This document shows positions 7,137-14,082 of a stretch of 14,082 nt of DNA, one piece after another. Below the pieces are notes generated by a model, which had not been told where the DNA came from, did not search any database, and worked only from the letters and a program-made list of their open reading frames with translations. This DNA comes from Hydrogenothermaceae bacterium (lineage in GTDB: Bacteria; Aquificota; Aquificia; Aquificales; Hydrogenothermaceae). Within the stretch, counting starts at the first letter, position 1. The number at the start of each line of letters is the position of its first letter. A program made the position numbers and the translations under genes. Where the stretch lies: contig WFXI01000033.1 of NCBI GenBank assembly GCA_015490675.1, forward strand, positions 1-14,082, read 5' to 3'.

Positions 7137-9101
7137 ATGAAACTTTCTTTAGCTACAAAACTCCACATTCCAATTGTTTTATCTCTTTTATTCGGTTTAT
7201 TTGTTCTTATAGTTATTAACCTCTCTGAAATCACACATATTAAGGACAGAGTTTACAACGAAGAATACAAAAAACTTAGACAACAAACAAATGCACTACT
7301 TACTGAGAAAAAATCAGTTAGCCAAATCGCATCAATTGGAATTTCTGCAGATGGAGATATTGCTAAAGCCATAGAAGAAAATAACAGACAAATTGCATTA
7401 ACAAAAGCAGATGAAATAGTTAGAAGATATAGAGAAGATAGTAAATTTAAGTATGTGAAACTTGCCGTTCATAAAAAAGATGGAACAAACTTTATAAGAC
7501 AATGGTATCCGTCTTTGTATGGAGATGAAGTGATTTCTTATAAGAAAGGTCTTAAGTATGTATTTACTAACAAAAAATCAACTGTAAATCTAGAATTAGG
7601 GAAATTTGGTGTTGGTGTTAGAGCATATTCTCCTGTATTCAATAAAAACCATGAAACAATTGGAGCAGTTGAGTTCATTTTAGATTTAAAGTCTATTGTT
7701 TCAGATATGAAAAAGTTAGATAGCAATGTTTTAGTTCTCGTTGATAGTTCTTGCAAAGATTTAGCTAAATATGTGTCTTACAAAAAGGAAATATCAATAG
7801 ATGGAAATAACTATGTAGTTTGTCAGGGAAAAGATACAATAGACACAGGTCTTTTAGATGATTTACAAAATACAAATGGTTCTTTTTTTGATGGTTTTGC
7901 AGTAGGTAAAAATTACTTTATTACTTCTGTAGCTTTAAAAGATATAGATGGGAAAACTTTTGGTTATATAGTTTTAGGTAAACCTTTAAGTATTGTAGAG
8001 CAAGCTGTAGACCAGGCTAAATCTGCATTTATTAAGCAGACTTTTTCTATGATTATTATAGACATTATTGTATTTATTATAATGGTTTTAGCTATTCACT
8101 TTATACTTAAAAAGCAAATTAATAAACTACTTGAAAGAGTTGGAGACCTTGCAGAAGGAGAAGGCGACCTAACAAAAAGAATTAATATACAAACTGGAGA
8201 TGAGCTAGAAACTGTTGGAAAACATATAAATACTTTCATTGATAAAGTAGAAAACATTGTTTCAGAAAGTAAATCTGTTGCAGATGAAAGCTTAAAAACT
8301 CTTAAAGAATTAAAAGACATTGCAAATGAGATAGAAGAAGGAACAATCACAGAAAGAAAAGTAGTTTCAGATACAAGAAAAATTTCTCAAGAAATAAAAG
8401 AACCTCTAGAAAAAACTAAAGAAGAAGTTTTAAAAACAGTTAAAGAAATAGAAAATGCAAATGATAAGCTAATTTCTGTAAAACAAACTATTGCAGAACT
8501 TCTTGAAAATGTATCTTCCTCTTCAGAAGAAGAACAAAAACTTGTAAAAGATTTAGAAGAACTTTCCCTTAGGGCAGATGAAGCTAAAAAAGTATTAGAT
8601 ATGATTAAGGATATAGCAGACCAAACAAACTTACTTGCGTTAAACGCAGCAATAGAAGCAGCAAGGGCAGGAGAACACGGAAAAGGATTTAGTGTAGTAG
8701 CAGATGAAGTTAGAACATTAGCAGAAAAAACAAGAAAAAATCTAGAAGAAATTAATAACACAATTAATGGTATTGTTGATTCTATACAACAGGTTGTAAA
8801 CAAAATGCATCAAAAATCAGAAATTGTTAATGCAATGGTAGAAAATTCTAAAAAAGCAGAGCTTGAAATAGAAGAAGTATCAGATATTATAGGAGAAACT
8901 GCAGAACTAACTAGAGATGTTGCAAATGTTTCTACAGAAGTTTTAGAAGATGTTGGAGAAATACTAGACGAAATTGATAAAATTTATAAAGTTGCAACAG
9001 AAAACATAGAAAATGTAGAAGAAACACTAGAGTATATTAAAAACCTAGACGAAAAAATACAAAAACTAAAAGAAGCATTATCTAAGTTCAAAACTCACTA
9101 A
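7137..9101 (+). CDS. Methyl-accepting chemotaxis protein with extracytoplasmic Cache-like sensor
   Basis: This 654-aa chemoreceptor would pass an external signal to CheA/CheW and so to the flagellar or pilus motor. Transmembrane segments lie at about 11-29 and 302-324. The roughly 270 residues between them resemble a double Cache ligand-binding domain, with FIRQWYPSLYGDEV, GVGVRAYSPVF and IGAVEFILDL as the recognisable segments. A HAMP domain follows at about 325-378 (LAEGEGDLTKRI). The long coiled-coil signalling domain has the conserved hairpin tip from Gln496 (QTNLLALNAAIEAARAGE, then HGKGFSVVADEVR). No CheR-binding pentapeptide is seen at the C-terminus (ALSKFKTH). The start ATG follows AAAGGAGGT with good spacing. 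The next gene begins 12 bases after the stop, so the two are probably co-transcribed. The ligand cannot be told from sequence alone. Confidence 0.95.
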   Translation: MKLSLATKLHIPIVLSLLFGLFVLIVINLSEITHIKDRVYNEEYKKLRQQTNALLTEKKSVSQIASIGISADGDIAKAIEENNRQIALTKADEIVRRYREDSKFKYVKLAVHKKDGTNFIRQWYPSLYGDEVISYKKGLKYVFTNKKSTVNLELGKFGVGVRAYSPVFNKNHETIGAVEFILDLKSIVSDMKKLDSNVLVLVDSSCKDLAKYVSYKKEISIDGNNYVVCQGKDTIDTGLLDDLQNTNGSFFDGFAVGKNYFITSVALKDIDGKTFGYIVLGKPLSIVEQAVDQAKSAFIKQTFSMIIIDIIVFIIMVLAIHFILKKQINKLLERVGDLAEGEGDLTKRINIQTGDELETVGKHINTFIDKVENIVSESKSVADESLKTLKELKDIANEIEEGTITERKVVSDTRKISQEIKEPLEKTKEEVLKTVKEIENANDKLISVKQTIAELLENVSSSSEEEQKLVKDLEELSLRADEAKKVLDMIKDIADQTNLLALNAAIEAARAGEHGKGFSVVADEVRTLAEKTRKNLEEINNTINGIVDSIQQVVNKMHQKSEIVNAMVENSKKAELEIEEVSDIIGETAELTRDVANVSTEVLEDVGEILDEIDKIYKVATENIENVEETLEYIKNLDEKIQKLKEALSKFKTH

Positions 9102-9102
9102 T

Positions 9103-9108
9103 AGGTGA
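9103..9108 (+). promoter_or_regulatory. Ribosome binding site deciding the start of the EAL-domain gene
   Basis: AGGTGA at 9103-9108 lies five bases before ATG at 9114, and a similar AAGGTG precedes glnD. The GTG at 9105, in the same frame, is part of this site and has no Shine-Dalgarno of its own, so ATG 9114 is preferred. Confidence 0.7.
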
Positions 9109-9113
9109 GAATA

Positions 9114-11141
9114 ATGAGGTATATAGATGTGCTAAAAGAGTTTTTACCAAAAGTTTTTGATGAAATAAAGAAAGATATATTAAACGATGAAGAAACTAAA
9201 CATTTTATAGATAGTGAAGATACTTTAAAAGAACTTATAAGAAAACAAGAAGAAATTCTTTATAAATATTTATCTGAGTTTCCAGAAGCAAAGGAAACAG
9301 AAAAAATTTCAAAATTTTACAAAGAGCTAGATATTCCCTATCCTGTAATCATCAGAAATATAGAACTTTTAAAAGTTAAATTACTTGAAAGGGTAAGCTT
9401 AGAAGCTGAGCTAAATGATAAAACTTTCCTATTAGATTTAAAAAAGTATATAAACAAACTAGAAGACATAATATCAAAAGAATACATATACAAAGAAATT
9501 GATAAGTTAAAAGAGCTAGAGAATTCACCTTTTAATAGATATCTTCTATATTCTCAACATACAAGTTTTATAAAGCAAATTGCAGAAGCTATAAAAAATA
9601 ACAAACTAGAAAATTATCCTCTAATAACTGCTGATGAATGTATATTTAAAGAGTATTTATCTTATCCTGAATCTGTAATGGTGTGTGTTGATGCAAACTT
9701 ATGCTTATACATAGACAAACTCCACGAACTTATACATCAAATTTCTTTAACTTTTTATACTTTTTATTCTACAGGCAGATACAAAGAAGCATATGCCTCA
9801 TTAAAAGAATTTATAGAAAATAGCTTAAAGTTATCTAAAACCTTAGCAGAGTTATACTTTACTACATTTTCTAATGCAGAAACTAACTTTTTTAATGTTG
9901 TTAAGTATTATCAGGAAGCAAATTCAAAAAGTTATATTGCAATAATTGATATAAAAAACTTAAAAGCACTAAACCAAATATATTCAGAAGAAAAAGTTAA
10001 TAAGTTTTTGAAAGATGTTGAAAAAAGACTTACAGAATTTATCTCAAACAAAAGAGAAAAAGCTATTTTAATTAAAGGTTCAACTGCCAATTTTTATTTA
10101 TTTTTAAAAGAAGTTTCAGAAGAAACATTAAGGCATATTATTTCCCAAATAAAAGAAATAGTAGAAACAAAATTCAAAGTAAATGGAAGATATATAGAAA
10201 GCACTGTTAGTATAGGTGTCCTTGATATAGATAAAAGCATAGACTTGTCTTATTTAGATATAACAAGATTACTACTACATATAAAAGATGTTGCTAAGGA
10301 ATCTGAAAATAAAACCTATTTTGTAATAGACGAAGAACAAAAAAAGAAAGTTCAAGACTGGGTAAACCAAAGGTATAAAGATACTATATTTATTCAAAAC
10401 AGTTTTAAAAACAAAATGGTAGATGTTGTTTTCCAACCTATATTTGATACAAATAACAAAGAAATTGCCTTTTTAGAGGGTTTAGCCAGAATAAAAGATG
10501 ATGAAGGTAAACTAATTCCTGCTGGGGTATTTATTAATTTAGTTTATGATTTAGGGCTAATTTCTTATCTTGATGCACTGGTTTTAGAGAAATTACAGCA
10601 AAAGAAAAAGCTTATTCAAAAAGTTAGCAATAAACTTTTCTTAAACCTAAGCTTTGAATCTTTAAACTCAAGAGACTTTTTGAGCTTACTTAAAGACTTT
10701 ATTTCATGTATGAATGAATTCGATATAACAATTGAAATTACAGAGCAAAAACTTGTTAGATATATGCAGTTTTTAGATGAAATAAAAAAAGAATATCCAT
10801 ATGTAAAATTTGCTATTGATGATTTTGGTAGTGGTTATTCTTCTTTAACAACTGTTGCTGAACTTTTAGAAAAGGGAGGACTACAGGTTTTAAAAATAGA
10901 TGGAACTCTCATTAAAGAACTTCCTCAAAGAGCATTTACTCAAAAAATAGTAAAAGCAATATCTTCTATGTCTAAAGCTTTAAATGTAAAAACTGTAGCT
11001 GAATTTGTAGAAGATGATAAAACTTTAAATATGATTAAAGGTTTAGGTATTGATTTTGCCCAAGGGTATGGTCTGTCTAAACCTAAAACTATTGAAGAGC
11101 TGATTTTAGAAAAAGTAAATCTTTCTACTGTAAATAAATAA
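9114..11141 (+). CDS. c-di-GMP phosphodiesterase-like protein: degenerate sensor regions, inactive GGDEF, EAL domain
   Basis: This 675-aa soluble protein ends in an EAL domain expected to hydrolyse cyclic di-GMP. The EAL core is near-complete. FQPI is at 440-443 and EGL replaces EAL at 455-457 with the Glu kept. Other metal and catalytic residues are Asn511, Glu541, DDFGSGYSSL from Asp569, Lys594, Glu630 and Gln650. The preceding GGDEF domain (about 272-405) is degenerate: GSTANF at 322-327 stands where GGDEF should be, though TVSIGV at 364-369 is kept, so cyclase activity is not expected. Residues 1-130 are helical and resemble a globin-coupled sensor (LDIPYPVIIRNIELLK at 72-87), with Tyr69 at my aligned proximal-His position. 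Residues about 165-250 look like a CZB-type helical bundle with Cys176, His204 and His208. The gene lies 12 bases after a chemoreceptor gene and ends at a strong terminator. The EAL call is firm; the two N-terminal domain calls are tentative. Confidence 0.9.
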   Translation: MRYIDVLKEFLPKVFDEIKKDILNDEETKHFIDSEDTLKELIRKQEEILYKYLSEFPEAKETEKISKFYKELDIPYPVIIRNIELLKVKLLERVSLEAELNDKTFLLDLKKYINKLEDIISKEYIYKEIDKLKELENSPFNRYLLYSQHTSFIKQIAEAIKNNKLENYPLITADECIFKEYLSYPESVMVCVDANLCLYIDKLHELIHQISLTFYTFYSTGRYKEAYASLKEFIENSLKLSKTLAELYFTTFSNAETNFFNVVKYYQEANSKSYIAIIDIKNLKALNQIYSEEKVNKFLKDVEKRLTEFISNKREKAILIKGSTANFYLFLKEVSEETLRHIISQIKEIVETKFKVNGRYIESTVSIGVLDIDKSIDLSYLDITRLLLHIKDVAKESENKTYFVIDEEQKKKVQDWVNQRYKDTIFIQNSFKNKMVDVVFQPIFDTNNKEIAFLEGLARIKDDEGKLIPAGVFINLVYDLGLISYLDALVLEKLQQKKKLIQKVSNKLFLNLSFESLNSRDFLSLLKDFISCMNEFDITIEITEQKLVRYMQFLDEIKKEYPYVKFAIDDFGSGYSSLTTVAELLEKGGLQVLKIDGTLIKELPQRAFTQKIVKAISSMSKALNVKTVAEFVEDDKTLNMIKGLGIDFAQGYGLSKPKTIEELILEKVNLSTVNK

Positions 11142-11145
11142 AAAT

Positions 11146-11170
11146 AAAAGCCCCCTAAAAAGGGGCTTTT
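11146..11170. terminator. Bidirectional rho-independent terminator
   Basis: AAAAGCCCC (11146-11154) and GGGGCTTTT (11162-11170) form a perfect 9-base stem with a 7-base loop. T-rich tails occur on both strands, longer on the minus strand. It lies between the stop codons of two convergent genes (11141 and 11176) and can end both transcripts. Confidence 0.92.
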
Positions 11171-11175
11171 GAAAT

Positions 11176-14082
11176 TTATTCACAGCTTGGACAGATTTTG
11201 TTTAAAAGCGGGTCTGTAGGACAGGCATCAATATTTCCAGCTTTTACTTTGTCTACTACTTCATCTCCGTATTTTTCTCTAGCCATTCTCTCTAATTCTT
11301 CTAGGTTCTCATCTTCTTTTTTAAGTCTTTCTTTTACTAAACCAAAACCTCTTCTAGCTCCTCTTTTATTAACCTTTTGAGTATATTTTTCACCTTTAAT
11401 TGTTTTATCAATAAAGCAGTAATATGTAGATTTTAATCCTTTTTCCCAAGCATACATATAAATATCAAACATATCATCTCTTAAGTCTTCTTCTATGTAA
11501 ATTGACTTAGAAACTGCTTGGTCTACATATTTTTGAAATGCTGCTGCTATATCTATTTGTCTTTTTGGATGGATTTCATATGCTCCTTTGAATAGTGCTT
11601 TGTTTATTTTTCCATCTAATTCATCTATATACTGTATAGAACCTCCGTTTGCTTTAATTTTTTCTGCCATTTCTTCATTCCACATATCAAGCTCTTCTAG
11701 TTTTTTCATAAGCTGTTTGTTTACAACAATAAACTTACCAGATAGGGTATCCCTTGAGTAAACATTTGAGAAGTAACTATCTATGGAAGATGTTGTTCCT
11801 GCAATTATTGAAATTGATGCAGTTGGTGCTATTGCAAGTAAAACTGCATTTCTTCTTGGTGGATATGGATATGGTTTTCCTTTTTGTTTCATTTCTTCAT
11901 AGTGAGGGAATGCTCCTCTTTCTTTTGCAAGTTCTTCAGACTTTTTATAAGCTGTTTCTCTCATAAATTTAGCAACTTTTTCTGCAAACTCTACAGCAGT
12001 ATCACTATCATAAGGTATTCCAAGTTCTACTAAAGTTTCTGCAAATCCCATTAAACCTATTCCAATAGGTCTTAAATCCATCGTATTTTTTCTAGATTCT
12101 TCAGAAGGATAGAAGTTTTTATCTAAAATGTTGTCTAAGGCAACAACCATAGTTTCAATGGTATCTTTTAATTTATCCCAGTCTATATCTGTTTTATCTT
12201 CATTTATATGTTTTGCAAGGTTAATAGATGCAAGTGTACAAACTGCAGTGCTTTCTGGTGAGTTAGGGATGCTAATTTCAGTGCAGTTTCCTGTAACTAT
12301 TCCATTAAATATCAATGAATGGTTATATAGTTGTGTAGTATCGTAAACATCTTCTTTACCTGCGTATTTTATTTCTTCTATTGTTGCAAAAAAGTGTTCT
12401 GATTTTCTACTATATCTTGGGTACCCTAGTTCTTCTCTTTCTTTCAATATTTTTAAAGCTTTTTCCTGTTTTTTTCCTAAAAAGCCTATTTCTTCTATAA
12501 ACCTAATAGCATTATTTCCATTAATTAATAATCTATATAAAGGCTTAGCATCATAAATTCTTTCTCTTCCATCTTTTGTAGTGTATTTAAAATGTTCTTT
12601 TTCATAATCTCTCATTTTTGAAATCGTTGATTTTATACCAAAATTTGTAAGAAGGATTTGAACATCTTCTAAAAGCTTTCTGTTTTTACTTGCAAGTTGT
12701 ATTGAAAATGTAGGAATTCCATTATTTCTTATTTCATTCACAGTAGCATCTGCAGTAAATAATCCCTGTAAGTATCCAATTACAGTTTCTTTAGTTCCTT
12801 TAAATATGACTTCAGGAACAGATAACTTATTTTCCTTTGTATATCCATATTTTTCTTCAAGAATTCTTGCAATTCTCATATTTGCAAATCTTAACTTTTT
12901 GCTATTTCTAGTATGATTAAATACTTTTGGAATAGTATTTGTATAGACTTTGTTATCTTCCCTTGGATTTACATATGAATAATCCAGCTCAATAACCTTA
13001 TCTATAGCATTTTTTACAATATCTGATATGAAAATTTCTTCATTGTAAAGGTCTATATGTGCCGTTTTGTATCCTTTCTTTTCTGAAAATGTTCCATCTC
13101 CTGTTATTAAACCTATAACAAGCCCTAGCTCATAGTATCCTTCATTTCCAAATTGTCCTTCTCCAGATTGGATTAATAATTTATCTCCAACTTTTAACTG
13201 CGATAACTTCACTTTCTCTATTTTGTAATCTATGGCATATCCATTTGCCACTTTAGACGGAACAGCTCTATAAAATTCGTGCCAGTCTGTAGCTTTTATT
13301 TTGTATCCTTCTTTTGTTATTATCTCATAAACATCTGCATTTTCTTTTGTTTTGAACATTTTTAAACATTGAGCAGTAGAAACTCCTTTTTTCTTCCAGT
13401 TTCCGTCGGTTCTTTTATCGTAAGTAGCAATTATTGGTTCTCCTTTTTCATAAAGTTCTTTAGCTTTTACAAGACCCCATTGTGTAGCAAGTCTAGTATC
13501 TCCTGTTACACAAAGATTAGATGAATTTATTACTCCATACTCAGGGCAAGGGTTATGCTCATTGTGTCTATCTTTAAATGTAAGCCATGGATGCCCTGTT
13601 TTAGCTAGTTTAAACAGATATCTTTTAAACCACTCTTGAGAATCTATTTTTTTCCAGAGTTTAATCTGTCCTGTTTCTGCTTTCTCTATACATTCAAAAT
13701 ATTTTTCTGTAAAGTCTTTACCCCAACTTGTTACAAGCTCAGGGCATTCTGCAGGGTCAAATAAATATAAAGGTTCTCCTTCTTTTATTCTTCTCATTAT
13801 TTCATCAGGCATCCAGATAGCAGTGTTTAAAGAAGGAGTTCTAAAATAAGGGTTTCCTGTTGTTTCTCTTAAATCTAAAAATGCATCTATATCTAAATGC
13901 CAGGGCTGTAGATACATAACTTGAGAACTTCTTCTTCTTCCACCTTGCTGTATAGCATTAACTATTGTGTCAAATATTTTTATAAAAGGTATTACACCAG
14001 AAGATTTAGCATTTAAGGATTTAATAGGTGAACCTGTTGCTCTAATTCTTGTAACATCTGTTCCAACTCCACCAGCATACTT
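11176..14082 (-). CDS. nrdA: Ribonucleoside-diphosphate reductase large subunit with intein; 5' end outside window
   Basis: The catalytic subunit of ribonucleotide reductase makes deoxyribonucleotides. Reading is open to the window edge: KYAGGVGTDVTRIRATGSPI and QQGGRRRSSQ precede YLQPWHLDIDAFLDLR, so the Met codon at 13917 is internal and the gene is partial. The visible part is 968 codons, 409 of them an intein, leaving 559 extein residues. The extein reads SNL|CTEIS. The Cys at 12283-12285 aligns with E. coli NrdA thiyl-radical Cys439, within the N-x-C-x-E active site. The Cys at 12238-12240 (TAVCTL) corresponds to Cys462. A Tyr-Tyr pair at 11419-11424 (TYYC) corresponds to Tyr730/731, favouring class I over B12-dependent class II. 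The C-terminal CPSC (11182-11193) is the swinging-arm redox pair. The phosphate-binding region reads APTASISIIAGTTSS. A class I enzyme needs an NrdB partner, which is not in the window. The gene ends at a bidirectional terminator. Confidence 0.93.
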   Translation of the reverse strand, partial: KYAGGVGTDVTRIRATGSPIKSLNAKSSGVIPFIKIFDTIVNAIQQGGRRRSSQVMYLQPWHLDIDAFLDLRETTGNPYFRTPSLNTAIWMPDEIMRRIKEGEPLYLFDPAECPELVTSWGKDFTEKYFECIEKAETGQIKLWKKIDSQEWFKRYLFKLAKTGHPWLTFKDRHNEHNPCPEYGVINSSNLCVTGDTRLATQWGLVKAKELYEKGEPIIATYDKRTDGNWKKKGVSTAQCLKMFKTKENADVYEIITKEGYKIKATDWHEFYRAVPSKVANGYAIDYKIEKVKLSQLKVGDKLLIQSGEGQFGNEGYYELGLVIGLITGDGTFSEKKGYKTAHIDLYNEEIFISDIVKNAIDKVIELDYSYVNPREDNKVYTNTIPKVFNHTRNSKKLRFANMRIARILEEKYGYTKENKLSVPEVIFKGTKETVIGYLQGLFTADATVNEIRNNGIPTFSIQLASKNRKLLEDVQILLTNFGIKSTISKMRDYEKEHFKYTTKDGRERIYDAKPLYRLLINGNNAIRFIEEIGFLGKKQEKALKILKEREELGYPRYSRKSEHFFATIEEIKYAGKEDVYDTTQLYNHSLIFNGIVTGNCTEISIPNSPESTAVCTLASINLAKHINEDKTDIDWDKLKDTIETMVVALDNILDKNFYPSEESRKNTMDLRPIGIGLMGFAETLVELGIPYDSDTAVEFAEKVAKFMRETAYKKSEELAKERGAFPHYEEMKQKGKPYPYPPRRNAVLLAIAPTASISIIAGTTSSIDSYFSNVYSRDTLSGKFIVVNKQLMKKLEELDMWNEEMAEKIKANGGSIQYIDELDGKINKALFKGAYEIHPKRQIDIAAAFQKYVDQAVSKSIYIEEDLRDDMFDIYMYAWEKGLKSTYYCFIDKTIKGEKYTQKVNKRGARRGFGLVKERLKKEDENLEELERMAREKYGDEVVDKVKAGNIDACPTDPLLNKICPSCE
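12286..13512 (-). mobile_element. Intein with LAGLIDADG homing endonuclease inside nrdA
   Basis: A 409-aa in-frame insertion begins at Cys1 (CVTGDTRL, codon 13510-13512) and ends at Asn409 (FNGIVTGN, codon 12286-12288), followed by extein Cys+1. Splicing block B is recognisable as TDWH (TxxH pattern) in KIKATDWHEF. Block F is VYDTTQLYNHSL, with Asp and His present. Block G has Gly instead of the usual penultimate His. Two dodecapeptide endonuclease motifs are intact: GLVIGLITGDGTF (13087-13128 region) and GYLQGLFTADATV (12739-12783 region), each with its acidic residue. This predicts a potentially active homing endonuclease that would spread the element into intein-less nrdA alleles. The reading frame is uninterrupted and base composition looks like the surroundings, so it is either long resident or came from a similar genome. 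Confidence 0.93.

Noticed and set aside
9105..9107. GTG start for the EAL-domain gene
   Set aside because: This GTG lies inside the AGGTGA ribosome binding site of the ATG at 9114.
13915..13917. Met codon at 13915-13917 (minus) as the start of the ribonucleotide reductase gene
   Set aside because: The frame stays open to 14082 and the upstream translation (KYAGGVGTD..., GRRRSSQ) is conserved reductase sequence, so this Met is internal and the gene runs off the window.
11176..14082. B12-dependent class II reductase (NrdJ)
   Set aside because: The Tyr-Tyr pair in TYYC near the C-terminus matches the class I radical-transfer pair. Class II remains a minor possibility because the N-terminal part is not visible.
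1..14082. CRISPR arrays, tRNA genes, insertion sequences
   Set aside because: Reading through found no direct-repeat array, no tRNA-like cloverleaf segments and no transposase. The only mobile element supported is the intein.

Overview
The window is compact, AT-rich bacterial DNA with short or overlapping gene junctions, strong AAGGAGGT-like ribosome binding sites and lysine/isoleucine/glutamate-rich proteins. The gene content and style suggest a thermophilic, microaerophilic member of the Aquificota, something like Sulfurihydrogenibium. That placement is inference from protein style, not a database match.

Layout. (1) 1-3766, plus strand: glnD (bifunctional PII uridylyltransferase/uridylyl-removing enzyme), translationally coupled to a MidA/NDUFAF7-type methyltransferase that starts at TTG. 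(2) 3768-4193, minus: a small lipoprotein, divergent from (3) 4282-4770, plus: a nickel superoxide dismutase carrying a Sec signal peptide. (4) 7008-4767, minus: an uncharacterised 176-aa protein overlapping the start of nadE (glutamine-dependent NAD+ synthetase). The nadE stop codon overlaps the stop codon of the NiSOD gene. (5) 7137-11141, plus: a Cache-type chemoreceptor followed 12 bases later by a c-di-GMP phosphodiesterase-like protein with degenerate sensor and GGDEF regions. (6) 11146-11170: a bidirectional terminator. (7) 11176-14082, minus: the large subunit of ribonucleotide reductase, 5' end outside the window, interrupted by a 409-aa intein with a LAGLIDADG endonuclease.

How the genes relate. 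GlnD and NadE are both glutamine-linked: one is the nitrogen-status sensor, the other uses glutamine as an amide donor. The receptor and the EAL protein form a sensory pair linking an extracytoplasmic cue to motility or attachment. The NiSOD and the neighbouring lipoprotein are both exported.

The two strongest observations are as follows. In the NiSOD, ordinary signal-peptidase cleavage would itself expose the His-Cys nickel hook that other bacteria expose with a dedicated peptidase. In the ribonucleotide reductase, the intein sits immediately before the catalytic thiyl-radical cysteine, so the splicing nucleophile and the radical residue are the same amino acid; the intein also has Gly where the penultimate His is usual. 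No tRNA, rRNA, CRISPR array, insertion sequence or origin was seen, and no gene-free stretch exceeds about 130 bases.
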